A DNA stretch of 48,548 bases from Gammaproteobacteria bacterium (GCA_024229935.1 JAAERX010000095.1:1-48548); one strand, 5' to 3'. Counted from the first letter of the stretch, positions 31,413 to 39,755 are shown. Translations and numbers: made by a program. Notes: a model not told the origin generated them from the sequence alone.

Positions 31413-31600
31413 ATCTTTTTAGCCGCCGCAGGCAGCTGAAAAGATCTTTAGTCGAACTTACGTCTCAATGAAGCGTTTAAGCTTCATTGGACGACCCAAA
31501 CGCCTCGTGCAATATCTGCGGGAGCAGCTGAAAAGATCTTAAGCCGAATTTATGCCGGGGCTCGCGCTTAAGTGAAGCGCGGTGAAAATGAGCCCACAAC
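31413..31600. repeat. Two-copy structured intergenic repeat with hairpins
   Basis: The 17-base box GCAGCTGAAAAGATCTT occurs at 31432 and again at 31524, a period of 92 bases, and the similarity continues (AGTCGAACTTA versus AGCCGAATTTA). Each copy is followed by a strong hairpin of different sequence. The first is a 13-bp stem with one bulged T (31461-31493, loop GTTTAA); the second has a nested stem, CGCGCTT/AAGCGCG (31563-31581), inside GGGCTC/GAGCCC (31558-31595). An extra hairpin with an 11-bp stem pairs 31413-31423 with 31435-31445. The changed stems with a constant box suggest selection for structure. It could be a REP-like repeat, a 3' UTR element or a small RNA. Confidence 0.6.
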
Positions 31601-31610
31601 TAAAGGCCAT

Positions 31611-31640
31611 AAAAAAACCCGACACTTGGTCGGGTTTTTT
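31611..31640. terminator. Bidirectional intrinsic terminator
   Basis: Stem CCCGAC/GTCGGG (31618-31623 and 31629-31634) with loop ACTTG, preceded by seven A and followed by six T. It serves the DUF255 gene on the plus strand and the convergent VPLPA-CTERM gene on the minus strand. Confidence 0.9.
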
Positions 31641-31666
31641 AGAAACAATTCAATTTTTGGGGTAGT

Positions 31667-32236
31667 TTAGACAGTACGCTTTCGTCTCATCCAGCCCAAA
31701 CCTGCAATTGCCGAACCAAACAACCAGGCAGCTGCCGGAACTGGCACTGCCGTGCTACCGCAGGAACCACCGATACAACCGGTACCCGTCAGCAAGTCAT
31801 CGTCTTCTGATATTTGAAAACTGAAAACCAGGCTGTCAAATGTATCGCCACTGTCATTCCAACCACCAATACTAATAATTTCAAAAAAGTCACCCGTGCC
31901 CTCTGATTGAAAAGTAGTGTGATCAATAAGATTGGGGTCATCTGCATCAAGTATGTCAATATCATAAACACCTGAACCTATATCTGCGCCCGGCTCATTG
32001 TCATCAAGAAGACCAACCAGTGCATCAATCCGCAACTTCCTGCCCCCCAGGTCAGCCTCAACCCTCAGATCATCTGAATACTCTTCAATTGTGAAGGTAT
32101 AGCCATCAGCATCACTCCATTCATAGTCGGAGACACTGCCATCATCATCCCACGTTACAGCGATGTAGCTGGCGGATGCTGGTAAAGCAAGTAAGCCAAA
32201 AAACAAACTGGTAATAACAGGTTTAAAAAAATTCAT
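31667..32236 (-). CDS. Exported protein with VPLPA-CTERM (PEP-CTERM-like) sorting signal
   Basis: A 189-residue protein from the ATG at 32236, chosen because AGGGG lies 7 bases upstream and a signal peptide starts at once (MNFFKPVITSLFFG, cleavage near ASA). The mature part is acidic, rich in Asp/Ser/Gly, and predicted beta. The C-terminus is the sorting signal VPVPAAAWLFGS, then a hydrophobic helix and the basic end MRRKRTV, diagnostic of substrates of an exosortase/archaeosortase-type system. A CIGGSC pair precedes it. No exosortase gene is in the window. Function is unknown, probably surface or exopolysaccharide-associated. A sigma54-like promoter lies just upstream. Confidence 0.85.
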   Translation of the reverse strand: MNFFKPVITSLFFGLLALPASASYIAVTWDDDGSVSDYEWSDADGYTFTIEEYSDDLRVEADLGGRKLRIDALVGLLDDNEPGADIGSGVYDIDILDADDPNLIDHTTFQSEGTGDFFEIISIGGWNDSGDTFDSLVFSFQISEDDDLLTGTGCIGGSCGSTAVPVPAAAWLFGSAIAGLGWMRRKRTV

Positions 32237-32261
32237 GCAGGACCCCTTTGAGCGCATGTAA

Positions 32262-32277
32262 AGCTAATGGCCAGCCA
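32262..32277 (-). promoter_or_regulatory. Candidate sigma54 promoter of the VPLPA-CTERM gene
   Basis: On the minus strand the sequence TGGCTGGCCATTAGCT has GG and GC cores separated by exactly 10 bases, the -24/-12 spacing of sigma54 promoters. The flanking bases match the consensus only partly. It would start transcription about 15 bases before the ATG. Sigma54 control with PrsK/PrsR-type regulators has been associated with PEP-CTERM systems, which makes the match more plausible but does not prove it. Confidence 0.35.
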
Positions 32278-32434
32278 AGTACAAATCACAGCGAAGCACT
32301 TAGTAAACAATTAACGGTTAATTTATTATTAATGATTGACTTAAGTATTTCTAATCTTCGATAAATTTAACAGTAATCCACTAAAAAAAATATAGTCAAA
32401 ATCAATGAATTTTATAGAACTATTTAATAACCTA

Positions 32435-32451
32435 GTATGCGGAAAGCATAC
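32435..32451 (-). terminator. Hairpin downstream of the molybdopterin hydroxylase gene
   Basis: A perfect 6-bp stem, GTATGC/GCATAC, with loop GGAAA, 16-32 bases beyond the stop codon. There is no T-run after it on the minus strand, so it is a weak terminator or a 3' stabilising hairpin. The AT-rich remainder of the 32237-32466 gap shows no gene. Confidence 0.3.
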
Positions 32452-32466
32452 CTTCAGCCCGAATAG

Positions 32467-34701
32467 CTAAGCCTGGTCAGATAAGCTTAGCGGCAATGAC
32501 CTTAATCGTTGCCCGGTAGCGGCATACACTGCATTGGCAACAGCAGGCGCTATAACTGGTGTGCCCGGCTCACCAACCCCAACCGGATCAAGTTCTGATG
32601 GCAGTATGTGTACATCAATAACGGGGGCATCTGCCATCTTCAGCATACGGTAATCATGGAAATTACTCTGGGTCACTTTGCCACGATCAATATTAATCTC
32701 GCCATACAAAGCCGCTGTTAGACCAAAGATGATGGCGCTTTCCATTTGCTGTTTTACAATATCCGGATTCACAGCAATACCGCAATCAACCACACAGGTC
32801 ACTTTATGCACGTTAATAACACCTGCATCATCTACCGATACATCTGCCACCTGACCAACAACGCTACCAAAGGATTCAAAGAGGGCAACACCTTGTGAGC
32901 CCTGATTAATTGCACTGCGCCAGCCGGAAAACTGGCCCAGTTGTTCTAACACTGTCTGATGACGAGGATGCTGCTGCAGGCGGCCGTACCTAAACCAAAG
33001 TGGATCCTCATCAGCCGCATAGGCCAGTTCATCAATAAAACTTTCCACTACAAAGGCATTGTAGGAATTACCAACCGAACGCCAGATAGAAACAGGCATA
33101 CCCGGGTCATATGCAACCTGGGCAAATCGGGTACTGGGGATATCATAGAGTAGGTCAACCGCACCCTCACGAGCCTGAAAGGCTCCCATCCAGTCCACAG
33201 TCTTTTTACCCAGCCATCTGCCTATACCCTGCCTGGACTCCGTAGAGAGTGATTCCGGCAATATCGTAGACATAGTGGGTGGCGTCAGCAGTTCACCCGT
33301 GGGGGCCGCGACCTGCTTATGCTCCCATGCAGTAGTAACACCATCCTGATCCAAACCGCCACGCATACGGTGCACAGTCTGTTGTCTAAAATACCCATGC
33401 TGTATGTCATCTTCACGCGTCCATACCAGCTTGACCGGCACATCAAATTCCCGTGCAGTCCATACAGCCTCTTCTATAAAGTCCCACATCACCCGACGTC
33501 CAAAACCACCACCAAGATAAGTGGTATGCACCTGCACCTGATCACGGGTTAAACCCAGTATGTCGCAGGCAACCTGCCTGGCTATATCCGGCGCCTGTGT
33601 AGGTGCCCACACCTGGCAATGATCTTCACTTACATATGCCGTCGCATTCATGGGCTCCATAGGTGCATGAACAAGGTAGGGGGTCGTGTATTCAGCCTCA
33701 AGTTCAGTAGCTGCAGCTGAGAAAGCATCCAGCAAATTTCCACCAGAACCGGTTTCATAAGCTATTGCGCCAGCATCAAGCAGGCGTCGTTGTTCAGCCA
33801 GTATGGTTTTATCAGTTGAAGCCTTTAGTGGGCCACCATTCCACCCCAGGGTAATGGTCCCGGCTGCCTGTTTAGCTGACCAAAAGTTGTCAGCAACCAC
33901 GGCAATACCACGCCCATGAGGCAACTCTACTATGCCGCGCACACCCGGCATGGATGCTGCTTTTACTGCATCAACGTTTGTAAGTTCACCACCAATCTCC
34001 GGACAACGTGCTACTACTGCAGTCAGCATGTTCTCCAGTTGTACATCCATACCGAAAATGGCAGCACCAGTGACCTTGTCATGCGCATCCAAGCGTGGCA
34101 CATGTTTACCTATCCATAGATAGTCAGCAGGATCTTTTAATTGTGGCGACCAGGGCGGAGTACGCAGGGCTGCACCTGCAGCCAGCTCAGCATAGGTAAC
34201 TGTTTGTTTATTATCTGGATGCAATACAACACCATCCGTAGTACGTAACTCAGCCTTACTGATGCCCCAGCGCCCAGCCGCCTCTTCCAGCAACATATGC
34301 CGGGCTGCTGCACCTGTCTTACGCAACACGTCCCAACTATCAATCATGCTACGGCTCTGGCCCGTCATTTGTATGGGTCGCTGGAAGGTCGGCAATACAG
34401 GCGCAAAGCGCACATCAAAACGTGCCGGGTCAACATCCAGCTCCTCTGCAACAAGAGTAGTGAGGCCTGTCATTGTTCCCTGCCCCATCTCAACCCGGTC
34501 AAGCTGAAAAATAAATTGCCCATCAGGCGTTATTTGCAGAAAAGCATTGGGTTCAAGCACATCAGTGGAGTCACGCAGTGAATCAGGCACACGAGTTAGC
34601 CATGTCAGCGCAATGCCCCCACCTGCAACAGCAACCGTACCCAGTAATAAACGACGGCGACTAAACCGTCGTGAGGCAGACTTATTAGCAGCCGCACTCA
34701 T
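32467..34701 (-). CDS. Tat-exported molybdopterin hydroxylase large subunit (IorB / xanthine dehydrogenase family)
   Basis: A 744-residue protein similar to the beta subunit of isoquinoline 1-oxidoreductase and periplasmic aldehyde oxidases. The N-terminus carries a twin-arginine signal (SRRRLLLG, then a hydrophobic stretch). Family segments are RVEMGQGTMTGLTTLVAEEL, KVTGAAIFGMDVQ, MEPMNATAYVSED, the cofactor-region YLGGGFGRRV and the terminal GVGEPGTPVIAPAVANAVYAATG, whose Glu corresponds to the catalytic base of this superfamily. The [2Fe-2S] small subunit (IorA type) that normally accompanies it is not adjacent. The gene instead follows a DUF1838-like Tat lipoprotein by 15 bases in an apparent operon. 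Substrate unknown. Confidence 0.88.
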   Translation of the reverse strand: MSAAANKSASRRFSRRRLLLGTVAVAGGGIALTWLTRVPDSLRDSTDVLEPNAFLQITPDGQFIFQLDRVEMGQGTMTGLTTLVAEELDVDPARFDVRFAPVLPTFQRPIQMTGQSRSMIDSWDVLRKTGAAARHMLLEEAAGRWGISKAELRTTDGVVLHPDNKQTVTYAELAAGAALRTPPWSPQLKDPADYLWIGKHVPRLDAHDKVTGAAIFGMDVQLENMLTAVVARCPEIGGELTNVDAVKAASMPGVRGIVELPHGRGIAVVADNFWSAKQAAGTITLGWNGGPLKASTDKTILAEQRRLLDAGAIAYETGSGGNLLDAFSAAATELEAEYTTPYLVHAPMEPMNATAYVSEDHCQVWAPTQAPDIARQVACDILGLTRDQVQVHTTYLGGGFGRRVMWDFIEEAVWTAREFDVPVKLVWTREDDIQHGYFRQQTVHRMRGGLDQDGVTTAWEHKQVAAPTGELLTPPTMSTILPESLSTESRQGIGRWLGKKTVDWMGAFQAREGAVDLLYDIPSTRFAQVAYDPGMPVSIWRSVGNSYNAFVVESFIDELAYAADEDPLWFRYGRLQQHPRHQTVLEQLGQFSGWRSAINQGSQGVALFESFGSVVGQVADVSVDDAGVINVHKVTCVVDCGIAVNPDIVKQQMESAIIFGLTAALYGEINIDRGKVTQSNFHDYRMLKMADAPVIDVHILPSELDPVGVGEPGTPVIAPAVANAVYAATGQRLRSLPLSLSDQA

Positions 34702-34716
34702 AGAGTTATCACGAGA

Positions 34717-35619
34717 CTAGTCATGAGCAGCCGGCGCCAGTGGCACCGAATCCAGTACTGCTTCAGGATCAGCTATGAGTTCCGGGTGACGCTCACGAGC
34801 GGCAGCCAGGTACTCCGGGGGGAAATCCTCTAAACGCTGAATTTTGGTACCCGTCGCACGGGCAGTCGTATGACCGCCAACATCATCTGCCTGAAACCAG
34901 TCACGCCAACTGGTAACACTCTGGAACATGATATCAGCAGGTGCAGACGGCAGATCCGGGTTATTAATATCCGATAATTTACCGCGGTAAGTAACTAACT
35001 CATTATAGGTATGCTTACCCATCATCGGATGATCAGAATCTACTTTTATAGTGCTGTCATCCCGAATCCATACATCATCATTATGCTGAACAGATGGGCC
35101 CACACGAGTTGTCAGATCAATTTTTCCAAAGGCCGGAATATCAGGCAGAACCACTCCAGTGGTCTTTAGCATCACTGGATAGGGCCCCAGTCGCTGCTCA
35201 GGAACTTCACACAATTTCCCGTTATAGGGGTTCACAAAGGTATCCAGCACTTCGCCAGTCTGCAGATCCGTAAAATAAGACAACTCCAGCATATTCAGGA
35301 TGAAGCCTTCATCAGCAACCGGCAACATGCGCTGAAAACTACCAATCAACATCCCAAACATAGGTGTTACCACATGATCAACAACACCAAAACGAACCCC
35401 CTTCATCCACCACATCACTGTAGTACCATCCACACTGCCTCGTAATTTAGCAAGTGCTGTCAAACGATCCCATGGATCATTCAGGTTAAGATCAAGTGAT
35501 CGGGCGACCGGCTCTTTTGCACAGCCTGTCAGTGCAAGGCTTGCAACGGCTGCTGTTCCACCCAAAACCAAATCACGGCGATTTATTGGTTGATTACCCG
35601 TTTTTTGTCTGACTCGCAT
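34717..35619 (-). CDS. DUF1838-like Tat-exported lipoprotein
   Basis: A 300-residue protein from the ATG at 35619, supported by GGGAG ten bases upstream. Longer open sequence upstream lacks a ribosome site. The N-terminus combines a twin-arginine motif (NRRDLVLGG) with a lipobox (LTGC), so it should be exported folded and lipidated. The body contains LRGSVDGTTVMWWMKGVRFGV and WRDWFQADDVGG, which I associate with DUF1838, a family of unknown function. The family name is from memory. It is the first gene of a two-gene unit with the molybdopterin hydroxylase, so it may be a periplasmic partner of that enzyme. Confidence 0.7.
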   Translation of the reverse strand: MRVRQKTGNQPINRRDLVLGGTAAVASLALTGCAKEPVARSLDLNLNDPWDRLTALAKLRGSVDGTTVMWWMKGVRFGVVDHVVTPMFGMLIGSFQRMLPVADEGFILNMLELSYFTDLQTGEVLDTFVNPYNGKLCEVPEQRLGPYPVMLKTTGVVLPDIPAFGKIDLTTRVGPSVQHNDDVWIRDDSTIKVDSDHPMMGKHTYNELVTYRGKLSDINNPDLPSAPADIMFQSVTSWRDWFQADDVGGHTTARATGTKIQRLEDFPPEYLAAARERHPELIADPEAVLDSVPLAPAAHD

Positions 35620-35771
35620 AACCGAATACTCCCTCTCACTCTGCCTGTATTCTACGTAGTGTATGTTGCTGGTTCTGGACACGGAAACCCCACTCCCAAC
35701 TGTCCACAATGAGAACAGGTCACAGATTGCATACAATCAGCTTTACCACGACGACAACTGGAGCCCATTTA

Positions 35772-35975
35772 ATGGACAACCGTCTGACAGAAATAGAAAT
35801 CAAGCTGGCTCATATAGAGCAGTCACTCAATGAGCTAAGCGATGTCATGTACCGGCAGCAGGGGCTTATAGAGCGACTGGAAAGGGGTTACGATCAATTG
35901 CAGCAGCGCATACAAACTGATGCTGAGGGTGGCACCAACACCCACCTCACAGATGAAAAGCCGCCCCATTATTGA
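35772..35975 (+). CDS. slyX: SlyX family protein
   Basis: A 67-residue coiled-coil protein recognised by the N-terminal EIEIKLAHIEQSLNELSDV, then MYRQQGLIERLERGYDQLQQRI, and the typical C-terminus PPHY. The start ATG at 35772 gives the usual SlyX length. Family function is not known. It is transcribed away from the DUF1838 gene, 152 bases apart, and followed by a 105-base gap that holds the promoter of the next gene. Confidence 0.9.
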   Translation: MDNRLTEIEIKLAHIEQSLNELSDVMYRQQGLIERLERGYDQLQQRIQTDAEGGTNTHLTDEKPPHY

Positions 35976-36033
35976 TATATATCTATAACAAACCAATACA
36001 TGATTTTAGGGGTATTCAGCCATGTCATTTTGG

Positions 36034-36070
36034 TATGATTCCCTACGAACAAAATAGAAGTCTTAAGGAG
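36034..36070 (+). promoter_or_regulatory. Extended -10 promoter and strong ribosome site of the small secreted protein gene
   Basis: TGGTATGAT (TGn plus -10 box TATGAT at 36034-36039) forms an extended -10 element. A full AGGAG at 36066-36070 sits 10 bases before the ATG at 36081. The pair suggests vigorous expression of a short monocistronic message. Confidence 0.45.
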
Positions 36071-36080
36071 ACTCAATACA

Positions 36081-36452
36081 ATGAAAATTAACCAAATTCT
36101 TGGAATAGCAGTTGCTGTTGCACTTTTCGGTGGAAGTTCTGCTGTTTTGGCTGGTGGCCATGAAGGTGGCGCAGCTATCGCAGGTGAAGGCAGCTGTACT
36201 TTCATACAGGAAAACATGTTTGCCGGGCCTTTTAATGTATGTCAGGAGCCTGTAGGTGCAGATAGCTGTGCTGAAATCGGCCAGACAGATGACAATGCAG
36301 ATGCCGTACATGCTGATGGAGCATGTCCAACAGAAGGTTTGGTTGGTACCTGCGATCTGGGTGACAGCCAATTACATTACTTCACTGGTGATGCTGGCGG
36401 CCTGGAAATTGGCTGTGGCTTTCAAGGTGGTGATTGGATAGCAGCTGAATAA
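36081..36452 (+). CDS. Small secreted six-cysteine protein, unknown function
   Basis: A 123-residue protein with a clear signal peptide (hydrophobic stretch from about residue 8, cleavage near VLA|GG). The mature part of about 98 residues is acidic, with six cysteines (GSC, NVC, DSC, GAC, GTC and IGC contexts) that could form three disulfides. It ends with the pattern CGFQGGDW. There is no lipobox and no recognised family. It is monocistronic, with a good ribosome site and a strong terminator right after the stop. I infer a periplasmic or secreted, possibly abundant protein; function unknown. Confidence 0.8.
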   Translation: MKINQILGIAVAVALFGGSSAVLAGGHEGGAAIAGEGSCTFIQENMFAGPFNVCQEPVGADSCAEIGQTDDNADAVHADGACPTEGLVGTCDLGDSQLHYFTGDAGGLEIGCGFQGGDWIAAE

Positions 36453-36478
36453 CTCTGCTTAATCCAAACTGCAAGAAT

Positions 36479-36508
36479 AAAAAACCCCGCTTTTGCGGGG
36501 TTTTTTTT
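36479..36508. terminator. Bidirectional intrinsic terminator
   Basis: Stem CCCCGC/GCGGGG (36485-36490 and 36495-36500) with loop TTTT, followed by eight T and preceded by six A. It ends the small secreted protein gene and, on the other strand, the phosphate transporter gene. Confidence 0.92.
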
Positions 36509-36518
36509 AGATACGATT

Positions 36519-37784
36519 TCAGCTACTAATTAATATTGGCAAAATAGCTTGTAACAGAAAAAAGAAGATCACTGCCAAACCAGCGCCTGCCGGAATAGTT
36601 GTGATCCACGATAAAAATATCCGCCCAACCACACCCAGATTAATTGCGCTGATACCTCTGGCCATACCCACACCCAAGACGGCCCCAATTAATGTATGAG
36701 TCGTAGAAATCGGCATACCAGTACCCGAGGCCACAACTATAGTAAATGCCGCAGCAATTGAAGCTGCAAACCCCCGGCTTGGCGTTAGCTGAGTAATATT
36801 AGTGCCAACTGTCCTAATTACATGCCGGCCGTATGTTCCCAAACCAACCACAATTCCTATGCCACCGAGGATCAATATCCACACTGACACATTAGAATCA
36901 CTCCCCACGACTCCTTGTTGAGCAGTAGAAACTACAGCAGCAACGGGACCAATAGCATTTGCCACATCATTAGAGCCATGAGCAAATGCCATAGCAGCAG
37001 CTGTTACAACCATAAGAACTGCAAATACCCGTTCAACCGTATGGTAATGAAAATCCTTATTAGCTTCTTTATCTACCTGAATACGGTTGATAGAAATTTT
37101 ACTGACCAGGGCCACAATCAATCCACAGATAATGGCAATGGCATAACTTTCCCAAACATCAAGGTCAAGTCCTACATGCTTGAGACCCTTAAACATCGTA
37201 ACCAGCGCAATGAGCATTACAGATACAAATACATAAAAAGGGGCATACCGACGTGCACGCTCCAGAGGGTTATCCCGTGCAAGTATCAACCACTGAATAG
37301 AGCTAAATACAAAGAAAGCAATAATACCGGCAGTAAGTGGTGAAATTACCCAGCTCATTACAATGCTGCCAACCTTACTCCACTTCACAGCATCAACGCC
37401 TACAGCCACAACTGCAAAACCAACAATTGCGCCTACAATTGAATGAGTAGTTGAAACAGGCCAGCCATTACGAGAAGCAATAAGCAGCCATGTGCCAGCG
37501 GCCAACAAAGTAGCCAGCATGCCGTAGATAAATAATTCAGGCTGATCCGCAAATAAGGTGGCATCTACCATCCCCTTGCGTATAGTGGAGGTCACCTCAC
37601 CACCTGCAAGAACAGCCCCGGCAAATTCAAAAATTGCCGCCACAATCAATGCCTGTCTAATTGTTAGCGCACCAGAACCAATTGATGTCGCCATTGCATT
37701 AGCGACATCATTCGCGCCAATACCCCATGCCATAAACAGGCCAAACAAAGCCGCGAGGCCAATATAAAGGTGTAGAGGATCCAT
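36519..37784 (-). CDS. Low-affinity inorganic phosphate transporter (PiT family)
   Basis: A 421-residue polytopic membrane protein (about ten helices). The two PiT signature repeats are visible: the N-terminal GIGANDVANAMATSIGSGAL and the internal AFAHGSNDVANAIGPVAAV. Each is followed by a STTHS/STTHT-type element (WPVSTTHSIVGA and MPISTTHTLIGA). It moves phosphate, as metal-phosphate, with protons or sodium. It follows the PhoU-like gene by 11 bases in the same operon, the usual arrangement for Pit systems regulated by DUF47 proteins. Confidence 0.95.
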   Translation of the reverse strand: MDPLHLYIGLAALFGLFMAWGIGANDVANAMATSIGSGALTIRQALIVAAIFEFAGAVLAGGEVTSTIRKGMVDATLFADQPELFIYGMLATLLAAGTWLLIASRNGWPVSTTHSIVGAIVGFAVVAVGVDAVKWSKVGSIVMSWVISPLTAGIIAFFVFSSIQWLILARDNPLERARRYAPFYVFVSVMLIALVTMFKGLKHVGLDLDVWESYAIAIICGLIVALVSKISINRIQVDKEANKDFHYHTVERVFAVLMVVTAAAMAFAHGSNDVANAIGPVAAVVSTAQQGVVGSDSNVSVWILILGGIGIVVGLGTYGRHVIRTVGTNITQLTPSRGFAASIAAAFTIVVASGTGMPISTTHTLIGAVLGVGMARGISAINLGVVGRIFLSWITTIPAGAGLAVIFFFLLQAILPILISS

Positions 37785-37795
37785 GCTTAATAAAC

Positions 37796-38470
37796 TCAGT
37801 GGCTAATGATCAGTTCAAGTCGACGACCAATACGTTCTGCCTGGTCACCAATCTCACCAATCAATTCAATAACCCGATACAGGAACATGACATTAACTGG
37901 CGGCAGGTCAGCCTCCAGCACAAATAACTGATCCCGTAATTTCATCTGCAGGCGATCGGTATCGTTTTCAACCTCATCAAGTTCAGCAATAAATGATGTA
38001 ACCAATTCTAATTCAGTACCTCTAAAGCCTGTTTCATAAAGCTCATCAAGTTCACGAATGGTTTTTCGGGCTTTTCTGGCGGCATCAATATTCCGTGAGA
38101 CAAACCCCAGAAATGATATCTGCATGTCTACGGGTATTTGCATTTTTCGCCCAATAACCAGGCCTGAGATATCACGAGCAAGATTTGGAATACGATCCTG
38201 CACCAGTACAAGCTCAAGTAAATCTTCGCGTGCTACCGGCATAAACAGACTTTTAGGAAGATTGGCCCGAATTTGTGCTTTTGATACATCAGCCTGATTT
38301 TCCAGAGTGACAATAGCCTCCCTGTGAACTGTTGCTGCTGCCCAGTCATTATGAGTAACTGCAGTAAAAAAAGGGCTAAGCTCTTTAGCCGCCTTGTAGC
38401 ATTGCTCCATATGACCCTGAAGTGGTGCTACTGGTGAAGCCCCAAATATTCCGGAAACATAATTACCCAC
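37796..38470 (-). CDS. DUF47/PhoU-like Pit accessory protein (TIGR00153 family)
   Basis: A 224-residue all-helical cytosolic protein of the DUF47 family. Typical pieces are HMEQCYKAAKELSPFF, the LENQADVSKAQIRANLPKSLF helix with the acidic metal-binding pattern, and the C-terminal VIELIGEIGDQAERIGRRLEL, where paired Asp/Glu-x-Ala-Glu residues resemble the PhoU metal site. Members are co-encoded with Pit transporters and are thought to modulate them. It is the first gene of a two-gene operon with the transporter downstream. The 141-base region to the next gene has no obvious Pho box. Confidence 0.93.
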   Translation of the reverse strand: MGNYVSGIFGASPVAPLQGHMEQCYKAAKELSPFFTAVTHNDWAAATVHREAIVTLENQADVSKAQIRANLPKSLFMPVAREDLLELVLVQDRIPNLARDISGLVIGRKMQIPVDMQISFLGFVSRNIDAARKARKTIRELDELYETGFRGTELELVTSFIAELDEVENDTDRLQMKLRDQLFVLEADLPPVNVMFLYRVIELIGEIGDQAERIGRRLELIISH

Positions 38471-38611
38471 TAGACTAAATCCTCAGCTATGAACCGCTAA
38501 ACCATGGTAATTTGAGCTACCACGATGCGAAATCTATATCGAAAGCTCTCCAAGTACAATTAGAATTTTTCCGCATTTCTAAAGGCCCTGTCTTCAATCC
38601 ACGGGCGGCTA

Positions 38612-39700
38612 TCAGGGTGCCTCACGGACGGAGGTATTTACCCATTCTATAAATTTTTCATGCTGAACTAAGCCTTTGAAATTATAACGATATTCCTGAC
38701 CCCTCAGGTCGCGTCTAATAGCATTTTGTACTGTGCGAGTGCCAAGCAGATTGGTTATGACCAAAACGACATTACCCCGGTTATTAATCTCATCTACCAA
38801 AGTGCGCATTTTTCTTACGTTCTCAGCCCTAATCTCCTGAGGTGCATCATCCTGCAAGGTGACCGGGTATACACCTGCATAACCCTCTGCGCGCAGATGC
38901 TTAGCAAGGCTATCCATAGTCTTAAGCTGAGTTTTATTATCACCTTCATCTACAGGGCCATGGGCAACAATAATTATTTCCTCATGTGCGGGGTCCTGAC
39001 TTATTTCTGCCGCATGGTCGATGAGCATCTCTGCAACCAGAGGGTGATCCTCCATAGGCCTGGTAAATTTTATATCTGCCTGAGTAACAATCCTTGGAAC
39101 AGTTGCATACTCAGCTTTCTCCCGCAGACCAAAGATATATTCCCACTGTCGCATCAATGTACTGTAACGGGAACTGGCTGCAGGAATCACAACAATCTCC
39201 TGCGCCCCAGCAGCCCTAAGATTATCAAGTGCAAGCTGAATATGACTGGACATAGTCATACTCATGCCAAAAGCAAAGACTGTGGGTTGCTGATCACCCA
39301 CGGGTTGCATACTTTCTCGCAAAGTGAGGTCCCCATGATCACCAAACCCATGTGCAAGTATGAGTATGCCCTGCTTACCCCTCAGCTCAGCATCACTGAC
39401 ATACCAAGTATAATTGTGCATACCATGCATGGCCCGAACAATCTGCTCATCTGTCATATAAGCCGGAAATATCTCTCGCTCACGTAACTCGGCCATTACG
39501 TCCGGACTCATTTTATGAGCCATGCCATATAACTGCCGCCCCTGAGCATCCGGCCATATTTTGTGCATAGCATGCTCATGATGCACGGCGTCAGATTGCG
39601 CCGTGTCTTTTGCGCAGGAAGCCAGCAATACCGCCATACTTATTAAACTGGTAAACAGCGCACATCGGAAAATACTGCTCAGAATATTGTTATGTTCCAT
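38612..39700 (-). CDS. Exported lipoprotein with tandem CbiX-like (chelatase-fold) domains, paralog A
   Basis: A 362-residue lipoprotein from the ATG at 39700, preceded by a GAGGTG ribosome site. The lipobox is LASC (Cys29). A histidine cluster follows (His40, 41, 43, 46). Two half-domains then resemble type II chelatases (CbiX/SirB). The first has LILAHGFGDHGD (His117), GAQEIVVIP and EDHPLVAEMLID (His219). The second has IIIVAHGPVDEGDN (His247) and a LQDDAPQEIR segment. The second active-site histidine expected after the IVVIP strand in CbiX is not present. The protein is about 40% identical by eye to the gene at 41519, sharing RQWEYIF and MEDHPL. Likely periplasmic face of a membrane; chelation is possible but unproven. 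Confidence 0.75.
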   Translation of the reverse strand: MEHNNILSSIFRCALFTSLISMAVLLASCAKDTAQSDAVHHEHAMHKIWPDAQGRQLYGMAHKMSPDVMAELREREIFPAYMTDEQIVRAMHGMHNYTWYVSDAELRGKQGILILAHGFGDHGDLTLRESMQPVGDQQPTVFAFGMSMTMSSHIQLALDNLRAAGAQEIVVIPAASSRYSTLMRQWEYIFGLREKAEYATVPRIVTQADIKFTRPMEDHPLVAEMLIDHAAEISQDPAHEEIIIVAHGPVDEGDNKTQLKTMDSLAKHLRAEGYAGVYPVTLQDDAPQEIRAENVRKMRTLVDEINNRGNVVLVITNLLGTRTVQNAIRRDLRGQEYRYNFKGLVQHEKFIEWVNTSVREAP

Positions 39701-39726
39701 ATGCCACCTCAGAACCGGTCTGCAAG

Positions 39727-39755
39727 CATATACCGATATCAACTATAACGCTCAA
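39727..39755 (-). promoter_or_regulatory. Candidate sigma70 promoter of chelatase-like paralog A
   Basis: On the minus strand TTGAGC (39755-39750) and TATATG (39732-39727) are 17 bases apart, each matching the consensus at four of six positions. Transcription would start about 20 bases before the ATG, just upstream of the ribosome site. Confidence 0.45.

Noticed and set aside
36915-37343. A 142-codon open frame on the plus strand
   Set aside because: Antisense to the PiT transporter gene, with biased composition and no recognisable domain.
38726-39487. A 253-codon open frame on the plus strand
   Set aside because: It lies antisense to the CbiX-like lipoprotein gene, which has a lipobox, a ribosome site and a clear paralog. 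The antisense product is Cys/His/Ser-rich with no family pattern.
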